NCBI GenBank assembly: GCA_016934645.1
Contig: JAFGSL010000118.1
Location: 1 to 31,054 of the forward strand
Direction of reading: 5' to 3'
Length of the DNA: 31,054 nucleotides
Source: Anaerolineae bacterium
GTDB taxonomy: Bacteria; Chloroflexota; Anaerolineae; B4-G1; SLSP01
The notes under the pieces are model-generated. The model saw only the letters and a list, made by a program, of their open reading frames with translations. It had not been told where the DNA came from and made no database searches. Of this stretch, positions 1 to 7,598 are shown one piece after another (within the stretch, counting starts at the first letter, position 1; every line of letters begins with the position of its first letter). Both the position numbers and the translations under genes were made by a program.

Positions 1-1368
1 CAGAAGGTGCAAGATGCGGCACAGAAACGTGGTGTGCCGCCTCAAGCTCAAGCCGATGAAACGATGTTACGATTTCAACGTGCCTGGGAGTATTTGCATA
101 TCTCCAATGATGATTTCATTCGCACCACACAGCCTCGCCACAAACGTGTTGTGACGACGATCTTACAAAGGCTGTGGGATAAAGGTGAAATCTATCTCGG
201 GAGTTACGAGGGATGGTATTGCGTCCACGATGAACGCTTTTGGACCGAGAAAGACCTGGTTGACGGCAACTGCCCGGACTGCGGGCGTCCGGTCGAGCGG
301 CTTGTAGAGCCGAACTATTTCTTTAGGATGAGCGCGTATCAGGATTGGTTGATCGAGTATATCACTACGCATCCCGCTTATATCCAACCTGAGACACGTC
401 GCAATGAAGTGTTGGGCTTCTTACGCCAGCCGTTAGGTGATTTGTGTATCTCGCGTTCGGTGGAGCGTCTGAGTTGGGGCATCCCGTTGCCCTTCGACCC
501 TAGTTACGTGGCTTACGTCTGGTTTGATGCCTTGATCAACTACATCACCGCTGCCGGATATTTATCCGACGAGGCGCGTTTTGCACGTTTGTGGCCGCAA
601 GCTATGCACCTCATCGGCAAGGATATCCTCACTACCCATTCGGTTTATTGGCCGACGATGCTTCAGGCCATGGGCCTGTCGCAGCCTAAAACGATCTTTG
701 CTCACGGATGGTGGGTCTCGGGTGGCACAAAGATGAGCAAATCCCTGGGAAACGTCGTGGACCCTCTTGCTATGGCTGAGATTTACGGGGTGGATGCATT
801 TCGCTATTTTCTCATCCGCGATATGGTGCTGGGACGCGATGCCGATTTCGATGAGCAGGGCCTGCGCAGTCGTTACCAGGCAGACCTGGCTAATGATCTG
901 GGAAATCTCCTTCACCGTCTGGTGAACATGACGGAACGATATTGCGGCGGACGTATTCCTACATATGGCACGACCACAACCGACGATGCTGCCTTGCGCG
1001 AATGTTCTTTGGTGGCCGTGGATCGTGTCTTCGACTTGGTCGAAGCATTGGCGCTCAACGAGGTACTGGCGCACATTATGGATCTCATTGGTGAGATCAA
1101 CCGGTACCTGGAGCGGATGAAGCCCTGGACGCAGGCCAAACAAGGACACAGCGATCGGATTGCAACCATCCTCTATACGGCGGCTGAGGCATTGCGTTTG
1201 GCCTCATTGTTGCTGCAACCCGTGATGCCTGAACGTATGGTTGAAGTGTGGCACCGCTTGGGATGGCAACCACAGTTACTATCGCGGGAGGCACTGTCCT
1301 GGGGGCTCTTACAGCCGGGAAGTGCTGTTGTTGCCGGTCCGCCACTCTTCCCCAGAGATATCGGTTGA
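1..1368 (+). CDS. metG: Methionyl-tRNA synthetase, 3' part (5' end cut by window)
   Basis: Charges tRNA-Met with methionine in the cytoplasm. The reading frame is open to the first base, so the true start and the HIGH motif lie outside the window; the GTG at 7 is not a credible start. Visible are the class I catalytic domain with a CPDC zinc-knuckle half, the second signature KMSKS (within GTKMSKSLGNVVDP), and a helical anticodon-binding domain containing NRYLERMKPW. The protein ends soon after that domain, so it lacks the C-terminal tRNA-binding (Trbp111-like) extension found in some MetRS. The first zinc knuckle keeps only one Cys (YCVHDERF), so metal binding is of the single-knuckle type at most. 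It ends with TGA and is followed by an independent promoter, so it is probably the last gene of its transcript. The family assignment is secure. Confidence 0.96.
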   Translation, partial: QKVQDAAQKRGVPPQAQADETMLRFQRAWEYLHISNDDFIRTTQPRHKRVVTTILQRLWDKGEIYLGSYEGWYCVHDERFWTEKDLVDGNCPDCGRPVERLVEPNYFFRMSAYQDWLIEYITTHPAYIQPETRRNEVLGFLRQPLGDLCISRSVERLSWGIPLPFDPSYVAYVWFDALINYITAAGYLSDEARFARLWPQAMHLIGKDILTTHSVYWPTMLQAMGLSQPKTIFAHGWWVSGGTKMSKSLGNVVDPLAMAEIYGVDAFRYFLIRDMVLGRDADFDEQGLRSRYQADLANDLGNLLHRLVNMTERYCGGRIPTYGTTTTDDAALRECSLVAVDRVFDLVEALALNEVLAHIMDLIGEINRYLERMKPWTQAKQGHSDRIATILYTAAEALRLASLLLQPVMPERMVEVWHRLGWQPQLLSREALSWGLLQPGSAVVAGPPLFPRDIG

Positions 1369-1389
1369 GTGATACGTCTTGAGGTTTTG

Positions 1390-1419
1390 TTTACATTGTT
1401 ATTTATGAAGAATTATGAT
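1390..1419 (+). promoter_or_regulatory. Sigma70-type promoter of the RRM gene
   Basis: TTTACA (1390-1395) and TATGAT (1414-1419) are separated by 18 bases in a markedly AT-rich stretch after metG. A start near 1426 gives a leader of about 85 nt containing a small hairpin (TTCAG/CTGAA, 1459-1475). Long leaders are common for cold-inducible RNA-binding proteins, but no cold box was recognised. Confidence 0.6.
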
Positions 1420-1511
1420 ATACTATCATCAATCAAGACTCGCTAGGCCGTTACTGCGTTCAGTTCCGGGCTGAAGAGCCATATCACTAAGTTCACGAGG
1501 AGTAGAAGAGT

Positions 1512-1844
1512 ATGTCAAAGACGTTGTACGTTGGTAATTTGTCATGGGGCGTCACCGAAGATCAAGTCCGCGAACTGTTTGAGCAGCACGGTCCTGTTGT
1601 GTCGATTCGGTGGATCACCGATCGCGATACCGGGCGTTTTCGAGGCTTTTGCTTTGTTGAGATGGAGAATGCAGCCGCAGATAAAGCAGTTTCTGCACTC
1701 AACAACTTCGAGTTTGACGGTCGCGCGTTGCGGGTGAATGAAGCCCAGGAACGCGAAGATCGGCGCGGTGGCGGTGGGGGCGGCGGCCGGCGTCGCAGCA
1801 GCGGTGGATACCGCGACCGCGATGATCGGCGTTCTTCCTGGTAA
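1512..1844 (+). CDS. RRM-domain RNA-binding protein with Gly/Arg-rich tail
   Basis: Single-stranded RNA-binding protein of 110 residues. One RRM fills residues 4-77, with RNP2 LYVGNL (5-10) and RNP1 RGFCFVEM (44-51) carrying the aromatic residues that stack on RNA bases. The tail (about 84-110) is rich in Gly, Arg and Ser, as in the cyanobacterial Rbp family and eukaryotic glycine-rich RNA-binding proteins; such proteins are often cold-induced and bind mRNA. The ATG at 1512 is preceded by GAGGAG (1497-1502) at a spacing of nine. The gene has its own promoter and a strong terminator, so it is a single-gene transcript. The family is certain; the RNA targets are unknown. Confidence 0.95.
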   Translation: MSKTLYVGNLSWGVTEDQVRELFEQHGPVVSIRWITDRDTGRFRGFCFVEMENAAADKAVSALNNFEFDGRALRVNEAQEREDRRGGGGGGGRRRSSGGYRDRDDRRSSW

Positions 1845-1865
1845 GTTGTCACTTTAGTCGCCGAG

Positions 1866-1902
1866 CCGCTGAGATGGCATCTGCCATTTCAGCGGTTTTT
1901 TT
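1866..1902 (+). terminator. Rho-independent terminator of the RRM gene
   Basis: CCGCTGAGATGGC pairs with GCCATTTCAGCGG (13 pairs, one G-U) around an ATCT loop at 1866-1895, followed directly by seven T at 1896-1902. It lies 21 bases after the stop codon of the RRM gene. Confidence 0.93.
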
Positions 1903-1910
1903 GGCATATG

Positions 1911-1989
1911 ACTGACCTGGACATAAGAACTAAAGTTGTTCCGGCGTTCTACTGGCGTAGAAAGGCTAGCGAAATACGACCGGGTCAGT
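1911..1989 (+). promoter_or_regulatory. Structured leader upstream of the TPR-like gene
   Basis: ACTGACCTGG (1911-1920) can pair with CCGGGTCAGT (1980-1989) over ten pairs with one G-U, closing a 79-nt element. Inside is a perfect hairpin TTCTAC/GTAGAA (1947-1962, TGGC loop). The element ends ten bases before the ribosome binding site of the next gene, so it could be a cis-regulatory RNA. It is not a tRNA, since there is no T-arm GTTCRA or anticodon arm. No known riboswitch class was recognised. Confidence 0.4.
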
Positions 1990-2009
1990 AGGTTGTTGTG
2001 GAGATCATC

Positions 2010-2732
2010 ATGCATCCTCTAAACCTGATCTGGCAACAGGCTCAAACCGGTGACCGTCTCGGTGCTAGAAAAGAGCTTGCGCGCCGCTTGCGGGAACAGC
2101 CCGATGATGTCCAGGCGTGGCTGCTGATGGCGGCGTTACTCGATGAACCGGAACAGCAAGCTGAATGTTGCCGCAAGGTCTTGCACCTCGATCCACAGAA
2201 CCGCCACGCAGCAGCGATGCTGCAACGGATAGGATTTCAGGGGAACGTACCTGAGGCACCATTGCCGTCTCGTCCATCCGTGCGGATCCCCGAGCTATTT
2301 GATTATACCAACGAGGGTGTGGCGGACGATGAGCGTCTCACAGCCCTGATCCGCGAAGACCTGGTGAAATACGTGGCGCGCGAATTGGGCAGCGGCGCAG
2401 ATCGCAATGCGCTGATCCGCCATGTCTGTGAAACCGGAGAGATGTCTTGGCCGGAGGCGGAAGCCTTTGTGGCACGAGTCGCGCTCGAGCACGAGCACGA
2501 GATTGCTAAACGGCAGAGTCCATTGATGTTGGCGCTTAGCGTGGCCACCCTCATTGGTGGTGTAATTTTGACCCTTGCCGGCGGTTACACACTTATCTCC
2601 TTTTTCTCCGGAGAGCTGCAGGCGCGTTTGGATTTCGCCTATTACGGCCTGGTGACTGGTCTGGCGATGGTGGCTGGTGGCCTGATCGGCCTGACGCGCA
2701 CGCTCAAATCGTTGCGCGAGACACAGGATTAA
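2010..2732 (+). CDS. TPR-like protein with two C-terminal membrane segments
   Basis: A 240-residue protein of unknown function. Residues 5-75 form two helix-turn-helix units typical of tetratricopeptide repeats (pattern A..LL..DP...A). A charged middle part (100-168) follows, then two hydrophobic segments (about 172-198 and 209-229), so the protein is probably a membrane protein with a cytoplasmic N-terminal protein-binding part. The ATG at 2010 is preferred over the upstream GTG at 1998 because GGAG at 2000-2003 sits six bases before it. It is preceded by a structured leader and followed by the chelatase gene after 114 bases. No catalytic motif is visible. Confidence 0.8.
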   Translation: MHPLNLIWQQAQTGDRLGARKELARRLREQPDDVQAWLLMAALLDEPEQQAECCRKVLHLDPQNRHAAAMLQRIGFQGNVPEAPLPSRPSVRIPELFDYTNEGVADDERLTALIREDLVKYVARELGSGADRNALIRHVCETGEMSWPEAEAFVARVALEHEHEIAKRQSPLMLALSVATLIGGVILTLAGGYTLISFFSGELQARLDFAYYGLVTGLAMVAGGLIGLTRTLKSLRETQD

Positions 2733-2846
2733 TGTAACGAGATTCAGATGATCTTTCACAACGGATCGAACGGGTTTTAATGGAAGATTTGGCTATCAAC
2801 TTTGAATTTTCGACTTTTGACCTGGGACTATTCCGAGGGAGGTCAA

Positions 2847-3968
2847 ATGGTAGATAACGGACGTTTGGTATTTCCATTCACCGCAATCGTGGATCAGGAG
2901 CGGATGAAACGGGCACTCATCCTCAACGCGATCAACTTCCGCATTGGCGGTGTGTTGATCCGGGGTGAGCGGGGCACGGCGAAATCAACCGCTGCTCGCG
3001 CGCTGGCAGCGCTGCTGCCCGACATCGACGTTGTGGCCGATGGCGCGTTCGGCTGCGATCCCGCCCAACCTGCAACGTGGTGTACGGTTTGTCGCGAACG
3101 CGCGGCGCAAGGCGAGACGCTCCCACACTACACGAAGAAAGTGCCGTTTGTCGAGTTGCCCATTGGGGCAACGGAGGATCGCGTGGTCGGTACCCTCGAT
3201 ATTGAGCGTGCTATCCAGAAAGGTGAGCGTCACTTCGAGCCGGGCGTGCTCGCTGCCGCCAACCGGGGTATCCTCTACGTGGATGAGGTCAATCTGCTCG
3301 ACGATCATATCGTGGATGTGTTGTTGGATGCCGCCGCGATGGGGGTAAACACCGTGGAACGCGAGGGCATTTCCTTTCAGCATCCGGCGCGTTTTATCCT
3401 GGTGGGGACGATGAACCCCGAGGAAGGCGATCTGCGCCCGCAGTTGTTGGATCGCTTCGCGTTGTGCGTGGATGTGCAGGGGGTGCGGGATGCGCGAGCG
3501 CGGATGGCGATTATGGAGCGTAACCTGGCCTTCGAGCAAGACCCGGCCGGTTTCTACGAGGAACGGCAGCCGCAGGAGATGATGCTGGCGCAGCGTATCG
3601 AAGACGCCCGTTGTTTACTGCCGGAAGTGCGTTACACACGTAACGATATGTCCACGATTGCCGAGATGATGGCCGGTCTAGGTGTGGATGGCCATCGTGG
3701 AGACTTGGTGATTCTCAAGACCGCCGTCGCGCACGCAGCCTGGGAGGCTCGCACGCGTCTCACCGATCGTGATATTATGTTGGCCGCCGAACTGACGCTG
3801 CCGCACCGCCTCAAGCGCAAGCCCTTTGACGAGGTGCAGACCTCCATTGCCGAATTGGACAAAATGGTAGCGGCGGCGCGCGACAAGGCCAACGACGTGG
3901 AGACGGAGCAGAAAGAGCTTTCTATGGACGGCGATGTCGCCGGGGAGGACCGTCAAAAAAAAGCGTAG
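2847..3968 (+). CDS. Mg/Co-chelatase AAA+ ATPase part (ChlI-like, zero-frame product)
   Basis: AAA+ ATPase of the ChlI/BchI type, 373 residues if translation stops in the zero frame. It powers insertion of Mg2+ or Co2+ into a tetrapyrrole together with a VWA (D) subunit and a large ChlH/CobN-type subunit. Visible: Walker A GERGTAKS (40-47), Walker B ILYVDE (142-147), sensor 1 GTMN (187-190), the conserved LLDRF arginine, and a Cys cluster (about 70-82) often seen in the cobaltochelatase-like branch. The ATG at 2847 is chosen over an in-frame TTG at 2802 because GGGAGG (2837-2842) precedes it and the family N-terminus begins FPFTAIVDQ. The frame ends three bases after an A8 run, and the rest of ChlD continues in the -1 frame. 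The large subunit gene is not in the window, so the metal cannot be decided. Confidence 0.92.
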   Translation: MVDNGRLVFPFTAIVDQERMKRALILNAINFRIGGVLIRGERGTAKSTAARALAALLPDIDVVADGAFGCDPAQPATWCTVCRERAAQGETLPHYTKKVPFVELPIGATEDRVVGTLDIERAIQKGERHFEPGVLAAANRGILYVDEVNLLDDHIVDVLLDAAAMGVNTVEREGISFQHPARFILVGTMNPEEGDLRPQLLDRFALCVDVQGVRDARARMAIMERNLAFEQDPAGFYEERQPQEMMLAQRIEDARCLLPEVRYTRNDMSTIAEMMAGLGVDGHRGDLVILKTAVAHAAWEARTRLTDRDIMLAAELTLPHRLKRKPFDEVQTSIAELDKMVAAARDKANDVETEQKELSMDGDVAGEDRQKKA

Positions 3969-4017
3969 AGGTTGAGGCGCGCGAGGCAGAGTCCCAGGAA
4001 GCGTCCGCACCTCAACT
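3942..4017 (+). promoter_or_regulatory. Probable programmed -1 ribosomal frameshift signal
   Basis: An A8 run (3955-3962) contains the slippery heptamer A-AAA-AAA (3956-3962) in phase with the zero frame, and a stop codon follows at 3966-3968. A Shine-Dalgarno-like GGGGAGG (3942-3948) lies seven bases upstream. A hairpin GTTGAGG (3971-3977)/CCTCAAC (4010-4016), extended by a G-U pair at 3970/4017, starts seven bases downstream. These are the three elements of dnaX-type -1 frameshifting. Re-reading A3962 joins the ATPase part to the VWA part without loss. Such frameshifting is reported for chlD genes; that it works here is inference. Confidence 0.8.
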
Positions 4018-4954
4018 GCAAGCCTACGCTCAAGACGTTCCTCAATGGCCCACCGATGGGACGTGGTGGGATGGGGGCAAGTTCATCCCACCGGGTGAGA
4101 TTTTCCAGACTCGCCGGCTGGAAGCGCCAGCGGATCGGCGGGTGCGTTCGACTGGCGGAAGGCGCAGCCGCAGTCGTACGGACCGCAAGCGCGGTCGCTA
4201 TGTGAGCGCGCGCCCCTCACCACGCGACGCCTCCGATCTGGCATTTGACGCGACGTTGCGCGCAGCCGCGCCTTTCCAGCGGAGACGCTCAGAAGCATCA
4301 GCGGCCGCAACCGAGACCCCTGATGCGTCGCCGGCGTTGCATCTGCGTCCGGAGGATTACCAGCGAAAAGTGCGCGTGCGCCGCGCTGCCAACCTCATTA
4401 TCTTTGTTGTGGATGCCTCGTGGTCGATGGCGGTCTCGGAGCGTATGGAGGCCACGAAAGGTGCGATTCTCTCGCTACTCACCGATGCCTATCAACGCCG
4501 CGATCGCGTGGGAATGATCGTCTTTCAGAAAGACCGCGCCACGCTGGTGCTGTCGCCGACCAATAGCGTCGATCTGGCGAAGCAGATGTTGGTGAACATG
4601 CCCGTCGGCGGCAAAACGCCGCTTGCGGCGGGCCTGTGGCTCGCGCAGCGCACTGTGGAGCAAGAGCTGCGCCGCTACGCCGAATTGCTCCCACTCCTCG
4701 TCATTCTCACCGACGGTGCGGGCAACGTCTCGATGGGCGATATGCCGCCGCAACTTGAAGCCTACCACATCGCCGAGCAAATCGCGGAGAGCGACGTCAA
4801 GTCTATCGTGGTCAACATGGAAACTCCCGACTATGATAAGGGACTGGCGCAGGCCTTGGCTGATCATCTGGACGGCGTCTGCTATAACCTGGCAGCATTG
4901 CACGCCGAGTCGCTGCTCGCGATGGTGCGCAACGAGCTAGTTGTTTGGCGATAG
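3962..4954 (+). CDS. chlD: ChlD-type VWA part, read by -1 frameshift from the ATPase ORF
   Basis: The frame is open from before the A8 run to the TAG at 4952, and has no good start of its own: the first candidate, GTG at 4142, lies inside the conserved linker. It encodes the acidic/proline linker, the family motif [16 protein letters not shown], the DATLRAAAP segment, and a VWA domain with MIDAS residues DASWS and the ILTDG strand. With the upstream ATPase this gives a protein of about 702 residues (2847-4954), the normal length of ChlD. The VWA domain binds the ATPase ring and the large subunit. The MIDAS has Trp where Gly is usual (DASGS). The short ATPase-only product would serve as ChlI, so one gene could supply both subunits. 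Confidence 0.88.
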   Translation, partial: SVEVEAREAESQEASAPQLQAYAQDVPQWPTDGTWWDGGKFIPPGEIFQTRRLEAPADRRVRSTGGRRSRSRTDRKRGRYVSARPSPRDASDLAFDATLRAAAPFQRRRSEASAAATETPDASPALHLRPEDYQRKVRVRRAANLIIFVVDASWSMAVSERMEATKGAILSLLTDAYQRRDRVGMIVFQKDRATLVLSPTNSVDLAKQMLVNMPVGGKTPLAAGLWLAQRTVEQELRRYAELLPLLVILTDGAGNVSMGDMPPQLEAYHIAEQIAESDVKSIVVNMETPDYDKGLAQALADHLDGVCYNLAALHAESLLAMVRNELVVWR

Positions 4955-4959
4955 TCACG

Positions 4960-5107
4960 TAGTCGTTAGTCGCTTAGTCTTTTGTGCTTACCTTGTTGCG
5001 TCACTGTCATCATCCTGTCACACAACTGCGCTATAAAGGGACTAATGACACTGGCTAGCGACTGATGACTGCCGACTACGGACGATCTGACTAAGGACTA
5101 ACGACTA
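4960..5107. repeat. Inverted repeat filling the chlD-response regulator gap
   Basis: TAGTCGTTAGTCGCTTAGTC (4960-4979) and GACTAAGGACTAACGACTA (5089-5107) are inverted copies differing by one bulged base; the element starts five bases after the chlD stop and ends at the base before the response regulator start. Between the arms are more AGTC/GACT units at 7-11 base spacing and a TATAAA at 5032-5037 that may be a -10 box. It could be a small non-autonomous mobile element or a degenerate intergenic repeat; there is no clear target duplication. Confidence 0.6.
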
Positions 5108-5788
5108 TTGACTAAAATTCTTATCGTAGACGATGAAGCGCCGATCATCGACGTGCTCTCGTACAACCTGAAACAAGCGCACTACCAGGTGGTGGCGGCC
5201 TGGGATGGAGAACAGGCGTTGGCGCTGGCCCGGCGCGAGCAGCCGGACTTGATCATTCTTGACCTGATGCTGCCGAAGCTTGACGGGATCGAGGTGTGCC
5301 GTGCGCTGCGCCGGGAGTGTGACGTCCCCATCATTATGCTTACCGCACGCGATGAGGAAATCGACCGCGTGCTGGGCCTGGAAATGGGCGCCGACGATTA
5401 CGTCGTCAAGCCTTTCAGCGTGCGGGAGTTGCTGGCGCGCGTGAAGAACGTCCTGCGCCGTACCGCTCCGACATCCACTACAGCCACCGACCTCGTGCGC
5501 GCTGGCGCGTTGACGGTGGATGCGGCGCGTCACGAAGCGCGTCTGGGATCGAATTTGCTTGACCTGACTGCGCTGGAATTTGAGTTACTGCACGTCCTGG
5601 CACGTCACGCCGGGCTAGTCTTGAGCCGTGAGCGACTGCTCGATCTGGTTTGGGGCTACGATTACCACGACGATCTGCGCGTTGTCGATGCTGTCGTCAA
5701 ACGCCTGCGGGCCAAACTCCGCGAAGCTGTTTCCGCCGAAGACCTCATCGTCACCGTGCGCGGGGTGGGGTACAAACTGGAAGCTTGA
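5108..5788 (+). CDS. Two-component response regulator, OmpR/PhoB family
   Basis: DNA-binding transcription regulator of 226 residues. The receiver domain (3-115) has the acidic pair D9/D10, phosphoacceptor D52, switch T79 and K101 in KPF. A winged helix-turn-helix domain (about 128-226) with the YDYHDDLRVVDAVVKRLRAKL recognition helix region cut short here in text follows. The start is TTG at 5108, since no ATG fits the conserved N-terminus MTKILIVDDE; an AAGGA lies ten bases upstream. It is followed after 114 bases by a histidine kinase of matching type, so they form a pair. The PhoR-like kinase suggests phosphate or envelope-stress control, but no pst or phoU gene is nearby to prove it. Confidence 0.93.
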   Translation: MTKILIVDDEAPIIDVLSYNLKQAHYQVVAAWDGEQALALARREQPDLIILDLMLPKLDGIEVCRALRRECDVPIIMLTARDEEIDRVLGLEMGADDYVVKPFSVRELLARVKNVLRRTAPTSTTATDLVRAGALTVDAARHEARLGSNLLDLTALEFELLHVLARHAGLVLSRERLLDLVWGYDYHDDLRVVDAVVKRLRAKLREAVSAEDLIVTVRGVGYKLEA

Positions 5789-5902
5789 TGCTAGTTGCTG
5801 GAAGCTGGATATTTGATACTGGAAGTTGAATGGTGGTTCAGTAGTTGGGTGCTTCGCGATTCGTAATTCGCCGATTCTTTCATTCTTAACTCTTAACTTG
5901 CC
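5789..5902. repeat. Low-complexity gap between response regulator and kinase
   Basis: This 114-base gap is made of short degenerate repeats: GCTGGAAGCTGGA/ACTGGAAGTTGAA near 5802-5830, GATTCGTAATTCGCCGATTC near 5858-5877, and TTCTTAACTCTTAACTTG near 5883-5900. No promoter or good ribosome binding site for the kinase was found. It resembles the degenerate repeat in the gap before the response regulator in style, not sequence. Confidence 0.45.
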
Positions 5903-7432
5903 ATGTTCTCAAGTCTACGCATAAAACTATTGCTTTCGCATCTCGCCGTGATCGTCCTGGCGATGGGCTTTTCTGGGGTGCTGTTGCTCTCGTTCCTCGA
6001 ACGATACTTCCTGGAGGCCATTGAGGACAGCCTCGTCGCGCAGGCGCAGATCACGGCGCAGACGTTGATCCCTGGCGCGGTGATAGCCGGTTCGGAGGCG
6101 GAAACGCAAACCGCGGAAGATGTGGCCACTGTCAATGTGCTACAGCAGCGGCGGGTGAGCAACATCTCCGTACAAACGCAAAATCTGGATGTGCCGGAAC
6201 TCGGCGTGACGGTCGGTGACGTAGACCTGTCATATCTGGCGGATACCTCGTTGGAGCTCGGCACGCAGTTGGAGACGCGCATCCGTGTGATGGATGTCGA
6301 TGGCGTGGTGGTGCTCGATTCCTGGAACGACGACCTCGGCGCGAACCTGGGCGATGACGCACTTGTGGCGCAGGCGCTTACCGGTCAATACGCCAGCCGC
6401 GTGGAGCGCGGTGACGCGAACACGTTGACCGTGGTGCTGCCCGTGTTAGTTGACGGCGCACTCGTCGGCGTAGTATACCTCGGCCAGCCGTTGACCGACG
6501 TAGTGACCGTCGTGCGCGATGTTCGCAGCCGCTTGCTGCTTTCCACGGTGATCGCGCTGCTGCTATCCGGCGTTGTCGGCCTCGTGTTTTCGCGGGCTAT
6601 CACCCGTCCGGTGCGCCGTCTGACGGAAGCGGCGGGTGCAGTGGCGCAAGGGCATCTTGATACGCAGGTTCCGGCGCATTCGCGGGACGAGCTGGGCCAG
6701 TTGAGCCGTGCCTTCAACGCAATGACTGCGCGTTTGCGTTCAGCCCGCCAGGTGCAGGTGGATTTCGTCGCCAATGTCTCCCACGAACTACGCACGCCGC
6801 TTACCTCGATCAAGAGCATGGTGGAGACACTGCGCGCGGGCGCGGTGGAAGACCTCGACGTGCGCGACCGTTTCCTCGGTACGGTGGAGAACGAGACCGA
6901 CCGGCTGATCCGCCTGGTTCACGACTTGCTGCTGCTCTCACGGGCTGATTCGGAGGCACTGAACCTGCGCCGCGAGTCAGTGGACGTGGCACATCTCGCG
7001 CGGTTGATCGTAGAGCGTTTGGCATCGCAAGCCGACGCACGCAGTGTCACTTTGCGTGTGGAAAATGTCCCCGGTTTACCCTCAGTCTGGGCCGATCCTG
7101 ACCGTGTGGCGCAAGTGCTGGTCAACTTACTTGACAACGCGATCAAGTATTCACCGCCGGAGGCGACCGTCGACGTCGCTGTGCTTGCCGGGCCGGAGCG
7201 GACCGTACTGGTGCAAGTGCGCGACCGCGGCATCGGGATTCCGCTGGAAGTGCTGCCGCGTATCGGCGAGCGCTTCTACCGCGCCGACAAAGCCCGGGCG
7301 CGGGCACACGGCGGCAGCGGTCTTGGTTTGGCCATCGCTCAGGCACTCATCGAAGCGCACGGCGGTAAGCTATGGCTGGAAAGCCGCGAAGGTGAGGGGA
7401 CAACGGCACAGTTTACGCTGCCGGGAGTATAA
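5903..7432 (+). CDS. Membrane sensor histidine kinase (PhoR/ResE-like)
   Basis: Sensor kinase of 509 residues that should phosphorylate the preceding regulator. Order: TM1 (about 10-31), an extracytoplasmic sensing domain (about 35-208) of the dCache/sCache-like kind with LDSWNDDLG, TM2 (211-233), HAMP (about 231-285), HisKA with phosphoacceptor H294 in NVSHELRTPL, and HATPase with the N box LVNLLDNAIKY (407-416), G1 DRGIGI and G2 GGSGLGLAI. All catalytic motifs are intact. ATG at 5903 begins a normal N-terminus (short basic stretch then TM1). There is no PAS domain, unlike many PhoR proteins. The signal is unknown. Confidence 0.95.
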   Translation: MFSSLRIKLLLSHLAVIVLAMGFSGVLLLSFLERYFLEAIEDSLVAQAQITAQTLIPGAVIAGSEAETQTAEDVATVNVLQQRRVSNISVQTQNLDVPELGVTVGDVDLSYLADTSLELGTQLETRIRVMDVDGVVVLDSWNDDLGANLGDDALVAQALTGQYASRVERGDANTLTVVLPVLVDGALVGVVYLGQPLTDVVTVVRDVRSRLLLSTVIALLLSGVVGLVFSRAITRPVRRLTEAAGAVAQGHLDTQVPAHSRDELGQLSRAFNAMTARLRSARQVQVDFVANVSHELRTPLTSIKSMVETLRAGAVEDLDVRDRFLGTVENETDRLIRLVHDLLLLSRADSEALNLRRESVDVAHLARLIVERLASQADARSVTLRVENVPGLPSVWADPDRVAQVLVNLLDNAIKYSPPEATVDVAVLAGPERTVLVQVRDRGIGIPLEVLPRIGERFYRADKARARAHGGSGLGLAIAQALIEAHGGKLWLESREGEGTTAQFTLPGV

Positions 7433-7510
7433 CAATCTGATACATCTGAATCCCCGTCGTCTCCGCCAAATCCAGAGCAGGATTCGCTCATCGTGCGCGT
7501 GACCTGAGAA

Positions 7511-7577
7511 TCCGGCAACGCGCCCAAGCGCATCGCCGGACGTCACGCTGCGGGCGCTTCGGCAGCAACGAGCGCCC
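7511..7577. terminator. Two hairpins between convergent genes
   Basis: TCCGGC/GCCGGA (7511-7540, with an inner GCGC-CCAA-GCGC stem) and GGGCGCT/AGCGCCC (7552-7577, 12-base loop) lie between the kinase gene and the oppositely oriented STAND gene. Neither has a T run, so they are at best weak or Rho-assisted terminators for both strands. Confidence 0.35.
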
Positions 7578-7598
7578 AGCTCAGAGGAACTCGCGCGT

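Noticed and set aside
1911..1989. Possible tRNA (79 nt with closing stem)
   Set aside because: The closing stem is ten pairs and there is no GTTCRA T-loop, anticodon arm or CCA context.
2802..2846. N-terminal extension of the chelatase ATPase from TTG 2802
   Set aside because: Residues do not match the family N-terminus and a good GGGAGG precedes ATG 2847.
4083..4310. Minus-strand ORF opposite the ChlD linker
   Set aside because: It is the reverse shadow of the Arg/Ser-rich linker of ChlD.
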